DNA of 64,000 nucleotides from Neodiprion pinetum. Its lineage: Eukaryota; Arthropoda; Insecta; Hymenoptera; Diprionidae. This document shows positions 46,243-55,314 of the stretch, in pieces. Each line of letters opens with the position of its first letter. Within the stretch, counting starts at the first letter, position 1. Both the position numbers and the translations under genes were made by a program. The stretch is taken from assembly GCF_021155775.2 (NCBI RefSeq), contig NC_060233.1, positions 10,542,782 to 10,606,781 of the forward strand, read 5' to 3'. The notes under the pieces were generated by a model that had not been told where the DNA came from, did no database searches, and was given only the letters and a program-made list of their open reading frames with translations.

Positions 46243-46944
46243 TTTGCCTATTAAAGTTACAATACCAATGAGAGAACTAAATCCTCTTTTCGACCACGAA
46301 CCATCACCAGAAACAGTCAGATCTTCTCCATTCCCTGCCTCGGCATTCAATTTCTTTTCTTTCTCGACAGCTTTGCGTGTAGCTATCTCGAATACAGCTT
46401 TCACGGCGATTAAGATGTTATCGACGATTTTATAGTAACCTGTTTTGCTTAAACCTTCTCCTAATTCCAAAAGTCCACAAAATAAATTTATTCCGTTTAG
46501 TCCTACGCCGAGTAAACGAAATATAAAAACAAGCCGGCGATTAATTTCGTAACCATTCCCGAACACCGGGCTCGAATCAATAGACTTATCTTCACATTTG
46601 TTACATCTAAGAAGCAGTTTGAAACCAAAACCTTTTTGATCATATTTGCCAAATGTCACATTGCCGTTACACACTTTACACTTTACAAATTGTTCTATAG
46701 CTGCAAACACTGTGAAAAATTGAAGGATGCTGTAGCTTGTATTCGCCCTCTCGGGTACAGCAAAACTGGTATCATTCGAGTCCTTTAGTTTTTTTGCTGA
46801 CGCACTCGTATTAAGTTTTGGTTGACCTGTAGCACCAAAACCCTTTCGTTTTTTCGGCTTACTTCCCGGACGCCTCCAACTTGATGTTTGATGTTTAATT
46901 TTCTGATCCATGATGCACAGAAAAAATATTGAAACCACTTTCAC
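46243..46944 (-). pseudogene. Mu-7 transposase N terminus
   Basis: The best-preserved N terminus of the family. Start MKVVSIFFLCIMDQK (the second Met at 46911 may be the true start). Basic leader RRPGSKPKKRKGFG, zinc-binding FVKCKVCNGNVTFGKYDQKG and LLRCNKCEDKS, then RLVFIFRLLGVGLNGINLFC, then DLTVSGDGSWSKRGFSSLIG with Asp 1, ending at the mariner in LIGKYE. 5' of it, 46945-47340 is non-coding and runs to the right terminus. Confidence 0.75.
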
Positions 46945-47353
46945 AGAGATGCTGCTCTTTCGAGTTTACAAACACGACTGCTGTTGCTACTCCGATTTTA
47001 AACTGAGAGCAACGCTTCTAGATCTTTTCACAGAACGAAAATGTGAACTGTAGCTTAGGATTATATATCTTATATATCTTATATACACGGAAGTAGTATT
47101 AGTACAATAATAGTACGTCCGTGATCTCATACAATAGCAGGTATACGCTTGTATTGTTTGAGCGCGCGGAGCATAGGGATTAGAGGGGTCGAGCGCGCTA
47201 AGGTACCTGAGTTCAAGGTACGTTAAAGTAATGTTACAGTGCTCCGATTGCTTTCAAATTTTTAGACTATATTCTTAAATATATTTACTTTCAAAATCTG
47301 CAAAAAAAAAAATTTCGATTTTTCAAAAATTGTTAGGGGAACTCCCCCCTTAA

Positions 47354-48190
47354 GATCTTTCGGAAACTCTGCTTGCAATACGGTGCGATCTCGTAAACAA
47401 GTGTAGCCCGCCGTAGGTCTGTACCAATCGATCTAGTCCAGTCGAATCAACTTGAAGTTCTGTGCGCCATTTATTATATAGACTTGGGTGGCTATTTTAG
47501 TGAGTCTATGGTTGTCACTGCGAGAATGTATGCCCCTAACCTTACACTGACTGGCTTAGTTAACGCAACTGCGAAAGCGCATTGGAAGCACGTCCAGTGG
47601 TCCAGTACTCTTGCTTGATCACGTTCGCATTGCTTATCGCATTGCTTGAATAGATCCAGGCCACCATGCGTTGTTCTACGGCATACGGATGGCTAGGATC
47701 TGTTGCAGACGTTTGAATTGTTACCAAGCTACTTATCGCGTGAATGCAACTGAACCTACCTACAGTACTATCACAACATCGATAAGGAGTAGCCATGTCG
47801 AGGTGTTAACGGTATAATTGAGTAACACTCTTACGTGTAGTATTGAAGTCATACTGACAGGTATTCCTCAATTCCTTTGAAAACTCTTACACTTGAAGGA
47901 ACATACACTTCGGTCTTCTCTTTCTGTATATGATAGTATGCATCAGCCGTTGCATTTCGCTAGAATGTACGGGATCAACGTAAAGATTGAGGAAACCATC
48001 AAGGTCTGTGATGTGTATATACTTACACATGCTGCCATGACGAGTCGTTATCGCCAGCAATGGAAGCATTAAGGTGGTCATGCTGTTGATGAGCAATTTC
48101 CACTATTGCTTAGATTTCTAATTGTAATAAAGATATTCGGTAAAGAGAAGAGCACAGGTTATGAAAGTTTAAATTTCTAATTGCCAGACG
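47354..48190. other. Sequence without supported gene
   Basis: Between the Mu-7 right terminus and the Mu-8 terminus. Two minus-strand frames of 69-78 codons (47560-47796, 47887-48096) show no recognisable domain. Confidence 0.45.
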
Positions 48191-48349
48191 GGTTAGGGGT
48201 AGTCAGAGGCCTGAAAAAACGATGATTTTCAATAATTTTTTTTTTGGTAGTTAATTGCTTTATTTTACAAAAATAAAAACATAGCTTTAGTACATCATGT
48301 TTCGACTTGACTTCACCAAAATTTCAAAAAAAAAATTGATGATTTTAAA
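48191..48349 (-). mobile_element. Mu-8: Mutator 3' terminus only
   Basis: GGTTAGGGGTAGTCAGAGGC, the T-rich stretch, and AGTACATCATGTTTCGACTT match the Mu-6 3' end (TTGTACATCATTTCGACTAT). At about 48350, where other copies continue toward the splice acceptor, the sequence switches to a PolB-element ORF. It is therefore a Mutator end joined to captured coding sequence. Confidence 0.5.
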
Positions 48350-48560
48350 AGTTCACCACCGCTCTCTTCCGTTGAATGTCTTGGGGCAGCTCGATGAATG
48401 TTGAAGCTCCCGCGGCGAGAGGCTGGTCGCGATTGATATTTACAGCGATGTTGAGGATCTCAATCATACTCCAGCCGGAATCACGTTGCTCGAAATCTTC
48501 CACCTTTGATAGCAGATCACCCTGTGCACGTGTAAACCGTCCATATTTTGTGGAACTTGG
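48345..48560 (-). pseudogene. PolB N-terminal region fragment ('SGWSMI..NIAVNIN')
   Basis: FTRAQGDLLSKVEDFEQRDS, GWSMIEILNIAVNINRDQPL and FIELPQDIQRKRAVVNF then stop. The first part is nearly identical to 60120-60260. In arthropod PolB-element polymerases this block precedes the endonuclease-like and exonuclease domains (family knowledge, from memory). Truncated at both sides: upstream by a junction near 48560, downstream by the Mu-8 end. Confidence 0.6.
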
Positions 48561-48711
48561 AAAAGTCCATATTTTGAGCATAGCTCTGTCTTACAGGAGT
48601 CAGTCCCTGGATGGGACCAACTGAATATAAAGGTGAAGACACTTCGGCTGTCTCCTCCTTCGCAGTGAAGTTGGGAATCGGGTCTTCCAACTTTTTAGGA
48701 GGGGCGGGTGT

Positions 48712-48964
48712 TCACTTGCCCTTCCGTTCCCTCCACTGCTGGGTACGGTTCTTTTGTCTAAGTAACCGTCTCTCATTCTGAGGGTTGGCGGACTCTTGTT
48801 CATACCTTTGTTCCACCTCGTCCTCTTTCGCCCAGCTTCCCTTGGCCTTCGCCTCGTTGAAGGCGCGCATCCTCTCTCTGTTACGATCCGGTTTTCCAGG
48901 ATTAGATAAAGGTTTTGCGTTTCTGCTGGCCATACTGACGAAAGCAATCATCCAAGATATTGGG
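48712..48964 (-). pseudogene. Basic C-terminal ORF fragment fused in frame
   Basis: AFVSMASRNAKPLSNPGKPD, RMRAFNEAKAKGSWAKEDEV and QQWRERKGK stop. It is fused in frame at about 48970 to the upstream PolB-element domain (SSDIN|VVFLQFP), whereas the 60 kb copy continues SSDINGWFTRARG. The chimeric frame is intact for 295 codons. Similar in layout to 39003-39420. Unknown function. Confidence 0.45.
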
Positions 48965-49618
48965 AATTGAAGAAAAACGACATTTATATCGCTCGATGGG
49001 AGAAGAATCGCCACGTTGGAGGTGTTGAAACTCTTAACTTCGGTGGAGATCTCTTCGTGCTTGACATTTTCGAATTTGCACGATAATATGAGGTTAACCT
49101 TCACATTTCCCTCCTCGCGCAGTATCAGCTCCAACTTCTCGGTGTCGACGCGCTGCACATCGTTCAGAAAGGCGTCCAAATTTTTATGACGGAGATCTGT
49201 GACAACCCCCGTTCTGATTCGGCTGGCAAAAGCACTATCCACGTCGTCCCATTGTACACCCGCAGGAGTACCGATATTTCCACCCTTCACCACTACGCAC
49301 TGCTGCAACTGCTTGATCTTCGTCACCCAAGATTGCAGGAGTGCGATCATATGTTGGATCCGTATTTTCGCACCAACGGTTGTTCCTCGTTGCATGGAAA
49401 TATCGCGCAGAACTTGGATATTTGCAATTCCAATATCAGTCCAATGATTGATGACAGCGTCATTATCTTCTCCGGGTGGTTGCTCTCTCAGCAAATCGTA
49501 CGTCCCCTCCATCTGCTCTGCAAGTCCCATATACGCTTCGACTGCCAGAACTTTGACGTTGATATAAGCTGAACTTTGTATAACTTTTTTGACTTGCACG
49601 TATAGTGTAAGACTGTAA
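48965..49618 (-). pseudogene. PolB-associated N-terminal domain ('VDSAFASRIRTGV')
   Basis: LYVQVKKVIQSSAYINVKVL, AYMGLAEQMEGTYDLLREQP, NIQVLRDISMQRGTTVGAKI, VDSAFASRIRTGVVTDLRHK, KLELILREEGNVKVNLILSC and FNTSNVAILLPSSDIN. The same domain recurs at 60265-60510 (second half), 61401-61670 (middle, diverged) and 62085-62239 on the plus strand (first part). It continues in other copies into the SGWSMI block, so it is the N-terminal part of the PolB protein or of a partner gene. A frameshift near 49600 separates it from the acidic gene upstream. Confidence 0.55.
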
Positions 49619-49943
49619 AATCATTATCGTTATCCTGTTCGCTAACATTATCATCATCATCGTCATCATCGCTATTTTCGACATCTATAATTATTACGAT
49701 AGTTTCATTCGCCCATTTTTCTACAATTATTTCCATACATATATCAGCGTAATTTATATAATGTTGGCTGTTTGGTCTCACTCGAGCAGCTCGCGCATCC
49801 TCAACGAGATCCCGAAGCTCCTCCAACGAGAACTCACGTGTTGCTTCGGAAAAGCCTATAATTATCTCTTCCTCAGCCTCCTCATCCTCGCCCCAATCAA
49901 CGATCGACCACTCATCGTCATCATCACTTGAATGAGACGACAT
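49600..49943 (-). CDS. Acidic 'SLEELRDLVE' protein, PolB-element set
   Basis: Starts at ATG 49943: MSSHSSDDDDEWSIVDWGED, then EATREFSLEELRDLVEDARA, YADICMEIIVEKWANETIVI, and an Asp run (NSDDDDDDDNVSEQDNDNDF). Acidic at both ends with a short folded-looking middle. Its middle matches 27468-27701. It probably ends near 49600, either fused to or frameshifted into the following PolB-associated domain. Its promoter has a TATA box at 50033-50038. Function unknown. Confidence 0.55.
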
Positions 49944-50032
49944 TTTTTTCTTTCTAAAATTGATTCGCGATGAAAAAAATCTGTAAAAAAGAGCAAGCCG
50001 AAATAGAAAAGTTGATGCCGCTGCACTCATCA

Positions 50033-50038
50033 TTTATA
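50033..50038 (-). promoter_or_regulatory. TATA box of the MSSHSS gene
   Basis: Minus strand CATATAAATGATGAGTGCAG, ~90 nt before ATG 49943. The corresponding position at 42035-42040 keeps TATATAAATGCCGG. Conservation between two otherwise diverged copies supports function. Confidence 0.5.
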
Positions 50039-50125
50039 TGCATGATAAATCCCCAGTTCAAAAAAGTTTCCACCTATTCAAAATGAGTGATACGGAGAAG
50101 GTGTGGAAGATACTAGAATTTTATT

Positions 50126-50649
50126 TTAATGTAGTGCTACACACCAATCCTCGTCCGAATAATAACCATCATCGTCAGCTCTATCGATGTCTCCCAGCAT
50201 TTGACGGATTTGATCAATCTCATTCAGAAGTAAACCGAATCTGATGCGTACGTCTTCGCAACCGTCAAAATCATTATCAAACTCAATGCCCACTTCCCGT
50301 ACATTCACCTCCACCCACTCGTCATCACCATCACCACCATTCCAAACACCCTCCACCTCCGTCTCCCCCTCATCCTCCTCCTCATCCTCCTCATCCTCCG
50401 CATTAGTCGGTGATGGTGATGATTCTAGATGATGATGATGCTCGCCAGCCAAATTTTGCTCAAACTCGCGATCATCATCACGAAGACTATCGTCAGTACA
50501 TCGCTCGGAGCCGATAATTAGCGTATCAGCATCACTATCAGTCAATCCTCCTCATCATAAGCCGCCCTTCTGCACACCCGCTTATATGTCGGCGATCGTG
50601 GCGGTGAATGGGGTGGGGAGTCTGACGGTCCTCTTTTCCATCGGTTCAT
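50126..50649 (-). CDS. Small acidic protein gene, copy C (longest)
   Basis: ATG 50649 starts the same MNRWKRGPSDSPP leader. The acidic part runs in the next frame from LTDSDADTLIIGSERCTDDS through EEDEEEDEGETEVEGVWNGG to a C-terminal extension (EFDNDFDGCEDVRIRFGLLL, EIDQIRQMLGDIDRADDDGY, SDEDWCVALH) that copies A and B have lost. The body frame is 139 codons without a stop. The frame break near 50545 is shared with A and B. Either all three descend from one broken copy or the shift is tolerated by frameshifting. Confidence 0.55.
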
Positions 50650-50749
50650 ATTTTTTCGATATGATTCTAAAATTTTTCCAGAATTTTTATGGATACGATG
50701 ATAGGGAATACAGAAAAGTTAAAACAAATCAAAAAACTTTGTTAACATA

Positions 50750-51307
50750 CTAATCAAATGCGATAATCATTACGGAATTCAAATCAACATTCACAGTATC
50801 GTAAGAGGATTGGCGTAGCACCATATACATATATATGTGTATTCTATAAAGTACTCACAAAAAATATAAACTCGTTGAAGTCTTGAGATTTTTCAAATGA
50901 ACACCGATTTCTTTTTCTTTCTCACAGCTCACTTTATCAAAAACGCCTGTTTTCACACGAAGGATTTTCAAAATTACTAGAGAAGTTTCAAACCGCTGTT
51001 CGAATTTATACTAGAGGAGTCGCACCCACCTTCCACCGAGCAAAAACCAGCCGGCCAATCATTCGTAGAGCATGCACCACGTGACATACAGACAAAACAG
51101 TGACGCGGGGGAGGCGGTATAAGCTAGGAGAAAATTTTCTCAAGAGCTCGCCAGCTTTTCGTTTGCCGATTTTTTTCTCGTTGCATACCCCACGCTAATA
51201 TGGTTGGGCATGTGCAGGCTCGGACTTGTTCGCTATGAAGAGTCGTAAAACCCAAAACTGTGTGTACACATACCAGCCGATCAGGAGCGGGCAAGACAAG
51301 ATTTTTC
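50750..51307. other. No gene recognised
   Basis: AT-rich start, then a GC-richer part (51010-51290) without an extended frame. Sits between acidic-gene copy C and the small ORF at 51308. Confidence 0.4.
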
Positions 51308-51463
51308 TTACACCAAACACTGTTCGCTACATCTGCGGAAACTTGCGATGACGTAGTCCATTTTCATATTCTCTGGTAGTTTATCCCACGCATCATTGAT
51401 GGAGTTTGATGCGAACGTGCGGATAAATTCTTTTGGTAAAAAAGCTATATCCTCGGACATCAT
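51308..51463 (-). CDS. 51-aa ORF adjoining Mu-9 terminus
   Basis: MMSEDIAFLPKEFIRTFASN, DAWDKLPENMKMDYVIASFR, stop TAA. The start codon lies 9 nt inside the Mu-9 TTAAGGGAG terminus, so it is either a short gene or a 5'-truncated one, as at the other Mutator junctions. Composition is that of a folded helical peptide. Family not identified; possibly part of the PolB-element gene set. Confidence 0.4.
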   Translation of the reverse strand: MMSEDIAFLPKEFIRTFASNSINDAWDKLPENMKMDYVIASFRRCSEQCLV

Positions 51464-51468
51464 TCCCC

Positions 51469-53384
51469 TTAAGGGAGCTTTCCAGTGTGACAGCCCGAAA
51501 AATCGCTGTTTTTCGCGATTTTTTTTTTAAAGAAAATGTAATCTAATCGGTCTGGTTTTTTTTTGTATATTAATTGGGTATTGAAGAATACAAAACAATT
51601 TTTTAAAGATCGATTTATTTATTAATTAATATCCATAAAAATGATGAAACAATTGTTGCAGAAAATGCACTTGGATGTGGTGTCCACGTTGGGGGTCACA
51701 ATTTTGATCTGAAACAAAAAACACAAAAAGATTATTGATCGGTATATAATTGGCTTTCGTGCTATGGAGGCTTATTTTTTTTTTTTTTTTGCAAAAATGG
51801 CGCCGGTTTGAACAAAAAGTATCGATTTTAGCATTTTTTTTGGCAATTTTTTTTTACAAAAAAATAGGAAGATGTCAAAAAAAAAGAAGCTTCCATAGCA
51901 CGATAAACAATGACGTTAAGAATATTGTGTAAAAAATTCAACTCGATAGCTTTAAAACTCTGCCCTCCAAGTTGGACACCGTTTTGAAAAATGCTGTTTC
52001 GAGAAAAACGCGTTCCAAGTTTCAAGTGAGGAAATTTTAGGTAAATCGTTTACTTACGGTCAATCAGCGATGCCAGGTCCATACAATATCCCTTCTGCTT
52101 CTTCGAAAAGATCGTGCTCAATGGATTGTTCAGTCCGACGAGCTCTCCTCGCCTCTTTGCTATCCAGGGACGCCCGGCGGTTTGCTTGGGTGATGCGCGC
52201 ATTCTTGTACTTAGCGGCGAAATCTGCGGCGCTCGGCCCTATCGTGCATCTCATCGTCTCCAAAATTTTTAAAATTGGGTTGTAACCTTCATTGTGCACA
52301 CGGCACACTGCGTAGCGATTTCTACTATCTGCTTGCCGCAGAATACGTGCTTTGGGGCTAGTTGCCACACACAGTGATTGAAGCTCTCGTTATTGTTTTG
52401 AGTGTTCGCGCCCGTACATCGTTCTAAGAGATCTTCCGTTGTTAGATCATCGTAAATCGGCTTTAAAACTTGTTGTACGTCTTCGTCGAGTGCTGGTGGA
52501 TGGGTGTACTCCTCTCCTGTGGCCTCGGCCTTGCGCCATTCGCACTACGAATCTTCTCCCGGAGGGCAATACTCATGCTGAGGATTTTCATCACTTGAGC
52601 TTTTGTGATGAAATGTAGCCCATATGGCTTTCCTCATATTTTCCACGGAATTGGAATTTCGACGAACTGCCAAGCCATAATATTCGGAGAGATTTGTCAA
52701 TAATTCTAACGTCAATTGCGCTCTTTTCGGTTCAACAGCAGTTTTTTTTGTTTGATTTTTTTTAGTTTTCGGAGTACTCGAACGAGATCCTTTTTTTTCG
52801 GTTCACTCTCCATTGCTTTGTCTTCGATTTGCTTTTTGGCCTTTTTTAGTTGAACTAACCTTTTTCTTGCTTCGTTTCCCCTTTTATATACTCGCTTTTT
52901 CACGTGCAAAACGCATTCCTTTTTTTTTTACCGTCAAATCGTCACCGTACGGCTTGGCTTCTAATAACATCTTGAATGTTTTTGTATCGCCGTCTCCTAT
53001 ATAGAAACCGTATTTCGCGTTGTGCAATTCTTCTGATCTCTTGAATATTTCGATTATACCGTCGACTTCCATTTTTCCCGCGCTGCCTTCGTGATTGACG
53101 TTGCATTCGGATTCGTGCGTCTCAAACCACGCCTCGTACTCGGGTGTTCCCTCTTGTCCTTTCCAGAATGCACAAGCCTTGCAGAAGCTTGATTTGACAG
53201 CAACATCCAAAACTTTGTTGGTATATTTTCCAATCACGGACACGATACCCATGCGCGACGTGAAACCGCGTTTCGACCACGATCCATCACCGGACACCGT
53301 CAGAATATCGCCCCGATTTTCTGCTTCCAAAGTTTTTTCCTTCTCTTCGGTACCTGCTTTTTTCACGACGCACAGTGGTCCCAA
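51469..53384 (-). pseudogene. Mu-9: Mutator-like element, transposase with frameshifts
   Basis: Terminus TTAAGGGAGCTTTCCAGTG (51469), a 3' region with TTTTGATCTGAAACAAAAAA and CGAGAAAAACGCGTTCCAAG, and the donor GACC|GTAAGT just after stop 52060-52062. The coding region reads from GDILTVSGDGSWSKRGFTSR (Asp 1), FYIGDGDTKTFKMLL (Asp 2), ECVLHVKKRVYKRG (diverged from HVQKRMGTRLR), VENMRKAIWATFHH and ANTQNNNESFNHCVW (Glu) to EGILYGPGIAD. Frameshifts near 52920, 52745 and 52380 and a stop near 52550 (EDS*CEW). The N terminus is replaced by repeat R1 at 53385. The most diverged copy. Confidence 0.75.
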
Positions 53385-53399
53385 ACCCCGAAAAGCTGG

Positions 53400-53560
53400 C
53401 CAAAAGTCAAAAGCGTATTCAATTCGGATAAAAGTCTGTACTCGGGGGTTTTCGGGGTCGCTGATTACGAATTCGAAGTCAAAATGTCGAAAAACAAAAT
53501 GGCGGAAAATTTCATGAAAAGCGTATTCAATTCGGATAAAAGTCTGTACTCGGGAACTTT
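53400..53560. repeat. Repeat R1, copy 3, with a direct duplication
   Basis: The word GCGTATTCAATTCGGATAAA plus AGTCTGTACTCGGG occurs twice (53411-53448 and 53520-53556), enclosing GGTCGCTGATTACGAATTCG, the R1 motif. It borders Mu-9 on one side and the RAG1-like gene region on the other. Confidence 0.7.
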
Positions 53561-53796
53561 AGAAATTATGGTTGTGAATAAATGAAATAGAAAATGTAAT
53601 GACAGTTGACATTTGAAGATTTGGGAAGAAGAGGATTGGAATACAGTAATTAATCATTATTACAATGAATATTTATAATATATTTCTTTGATTATTTTAT
53701 TTTCAATCCATGTAATTTGAGCACTTCTTACAATTAATCGCTGTCCTGCGAACTGTCATCATCGTCCGATTTATCGCTCGTGTAATTTGAAAAAAT

Positions 53797-54990
53797 TTAA
53801 CTTGATTCTGGAACTGAAGGTGGAATCAATAGTTCAACCGCGTATGAAGATAACGATCTTAGTTTCTTCGGAGGAAGTTTTCGCAAAATAGATATTATTG
53901 GATCTGACGTTACTAAAAGTTTGCAAAAAATGTCTTCCATGGTTTTGATGCGGTTACATTTTCGTGCAAAATCTTCTCGGAATCTTTTAATATACTTGTT
54001 ACATGATTCCTGAGCTTCTTGAGACATTTGTCCGATAGAAAGTAACGAAGATTCCACGATTCCGTAACCGTGAATAAGAATTTTGTGTACTGTTGTTGGC
54101 ATGAAGTACCACGAATACAGTTCGACAAATTTTCGTGCAGTATCTTCAGTGTATTTGCGAAATTTGGGTACATTGATTTCGAAACCACAAGAAATTACCT
54201 GCAATACAACATGGAATCGCTTTATCAATTCTTCATCAATTCCCGTTATCGAAGCGGAAATCTCAGAATTTTCGAAAAAACTCCTAGCTGTATTTCCGTC
54301 ATTAGAACTTCCATAGCCTGGTTTTGGTTGATCAACAAGAAGCCCTAATCTTTCACGAAAACCTTCTTGTATATTTTTTTTTCTTCTATCAACATTTTCT
54401 TTATCCTCTTTGCGCCCTTGCCACTTTTTTATTTCTAATTTGTAAGCGACATGTCAGCAACATTCAAAAAACCGTATCCAAGCATGCAGCGACGATATTC
54501 CGAATTTCAAGTGATCTTCATTAATCGGTCTTTGCAACATCTTATCGATATCATTATATTCTTTGGACGTAGCACCACAAAGGTAACAACGCATACTTGA
54601 TAATGTATTTGCGATAGAATCACGAACTTTGCCATCTATCATCGTCAACACAAGTTTGAAATTGACGTTAATTTTTTTGCCGCCAATTACAGTTTGAAAG
54701 GGCACGAGGTTTCTCTCTTGCGCTTCGATACAAGCAACTTCTGCCCTAGTTTCGTGAAAGAATTCAATTTTAATTGGCCGACAAAATCTTGGCGATGAAG
54801 GACGTGGATTTTTCCAAATAATCACGTGTGGATTGACTTTATCAAAGATTTGCAAGGGAACAAGTGAAATAAAGAAAATGTTGGCATCCGTTTATTGCCG
54901 TCTACATCGATAAACTTTTGTTTGTAAGTACTTTGACCAGAAGTGCCATCGCATCCCCACTTGCATATCAATTCTAAATTAGCAAGTTTG
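53797..54990 (-). pseudogene. RAG1/Transib-like transposase, catalytic part
   Basis: From about 54990: LELICKWGCDGTSGQSTYKQ (first catalytic Asp), a 1-nt frameshift near 54890, then IIWKNPRPSSPRFCRPIKIE, NFKLVLTMIDGKVRDSI (second Asp), SSMRCYLCGATSKEYNDIDK (zinc-binding CxxC), SSLHAWIRFFECC, an in-frame TGA (54451-54453), then YKLEIKKWQG, PGYGSSNDGNTARSFFENSE, MPTTVHKILIHGYGIVESSL and QMSQEAQESCNKYIKRFRED (catalytic Glu), ending VELLIPPSVPESS. The order CxxC, H-x-W, and the 'HK.L.H...I......G..SE...E..NK' block parallels the RAG1 core and Transib transposases (family knowledge). Only one nonsense and one frameshift lie in this part. Confidence 0.65.
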
Positions 54991-55314
54991 TTCTCAGGAA
55001 GTAGTCTAGTCGAGAAGTGAGTTCTCTGCGAAAATTAGTTACAGGTCTCGTAAAAATATGAGCGATAGCTCTTTCGATCCGGAATCACAACCCGAAAAAG
55101 GAGTTTTTTGGATTTTTTCTGCCGATCAAAATTACGATTGTTATTACAAAAAACTAAAAAAAAAAAAAAAACGCCCTTTCGTTTTTTGGCTATAACTCAA
55201 AAATTATAAGTGATAGCGAAATTTAAAAAAAAGATCCTAAAAGAGGAGGAAATTTCCGATGAATAACTCCGTACTCCCGGAATTCTAGCTCCATTATTTA
55301 TAATTTTAATTTAA
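54991..55314 (-). other. Unassigned segment between RAG1-like coding part and piggyBac
   Basis: Homopolymer-rich (A16 near 55158) with GAGTTATAGCCAAAAAACG on the minus strand. It does not continue the transposase frame; either intron of the RAG1-like gene or an older insertion. Ends at the TTAA target of piggyBac (55311-55314). Confidence 0.4.

Larger units (their letters stand above)
40994..47353 (-). mobile_element. Mu-7 composite: Mutator ends with PolB-element cargo and a mariner
   Basis: The left terminus TTTAGGGGGGATCC (40994) and right terminus CTCCCCCCTTAA (47343-47353) are inverted relative to each other; both are followed inward by GAAAAATCGA-type sequence. Order from the right: 5' region, transposase N terminus (46944-46243), mariner (46240-44916), core fragment (44913-44729), PolB-element block (44728-41935), transposase C terminus (41934-41603), 3' region. 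That the two ends belong to one original element is an inference from colinear order of the three transposase pieces. No target duplication is visible. Confidence 0.5.

Noticed and set aside
45199..46435. Plus-strand frames within mariner and Mu-7
   Set aside because: Antisense shadows of the transposase genes.
40994..47353. Target-site duplication for Mu-7
   Set aside because: Flanks (GAATCATTTA versus TTAAGATCTT) do not match beyond a partial TTAA-like word, so no TSD is claimed.
47560..48096. Two min-length minus-strand frames between Mu-7 and Mu-8
   Set aside because: No similarity to the recurring families and no promoter or splice evidence.
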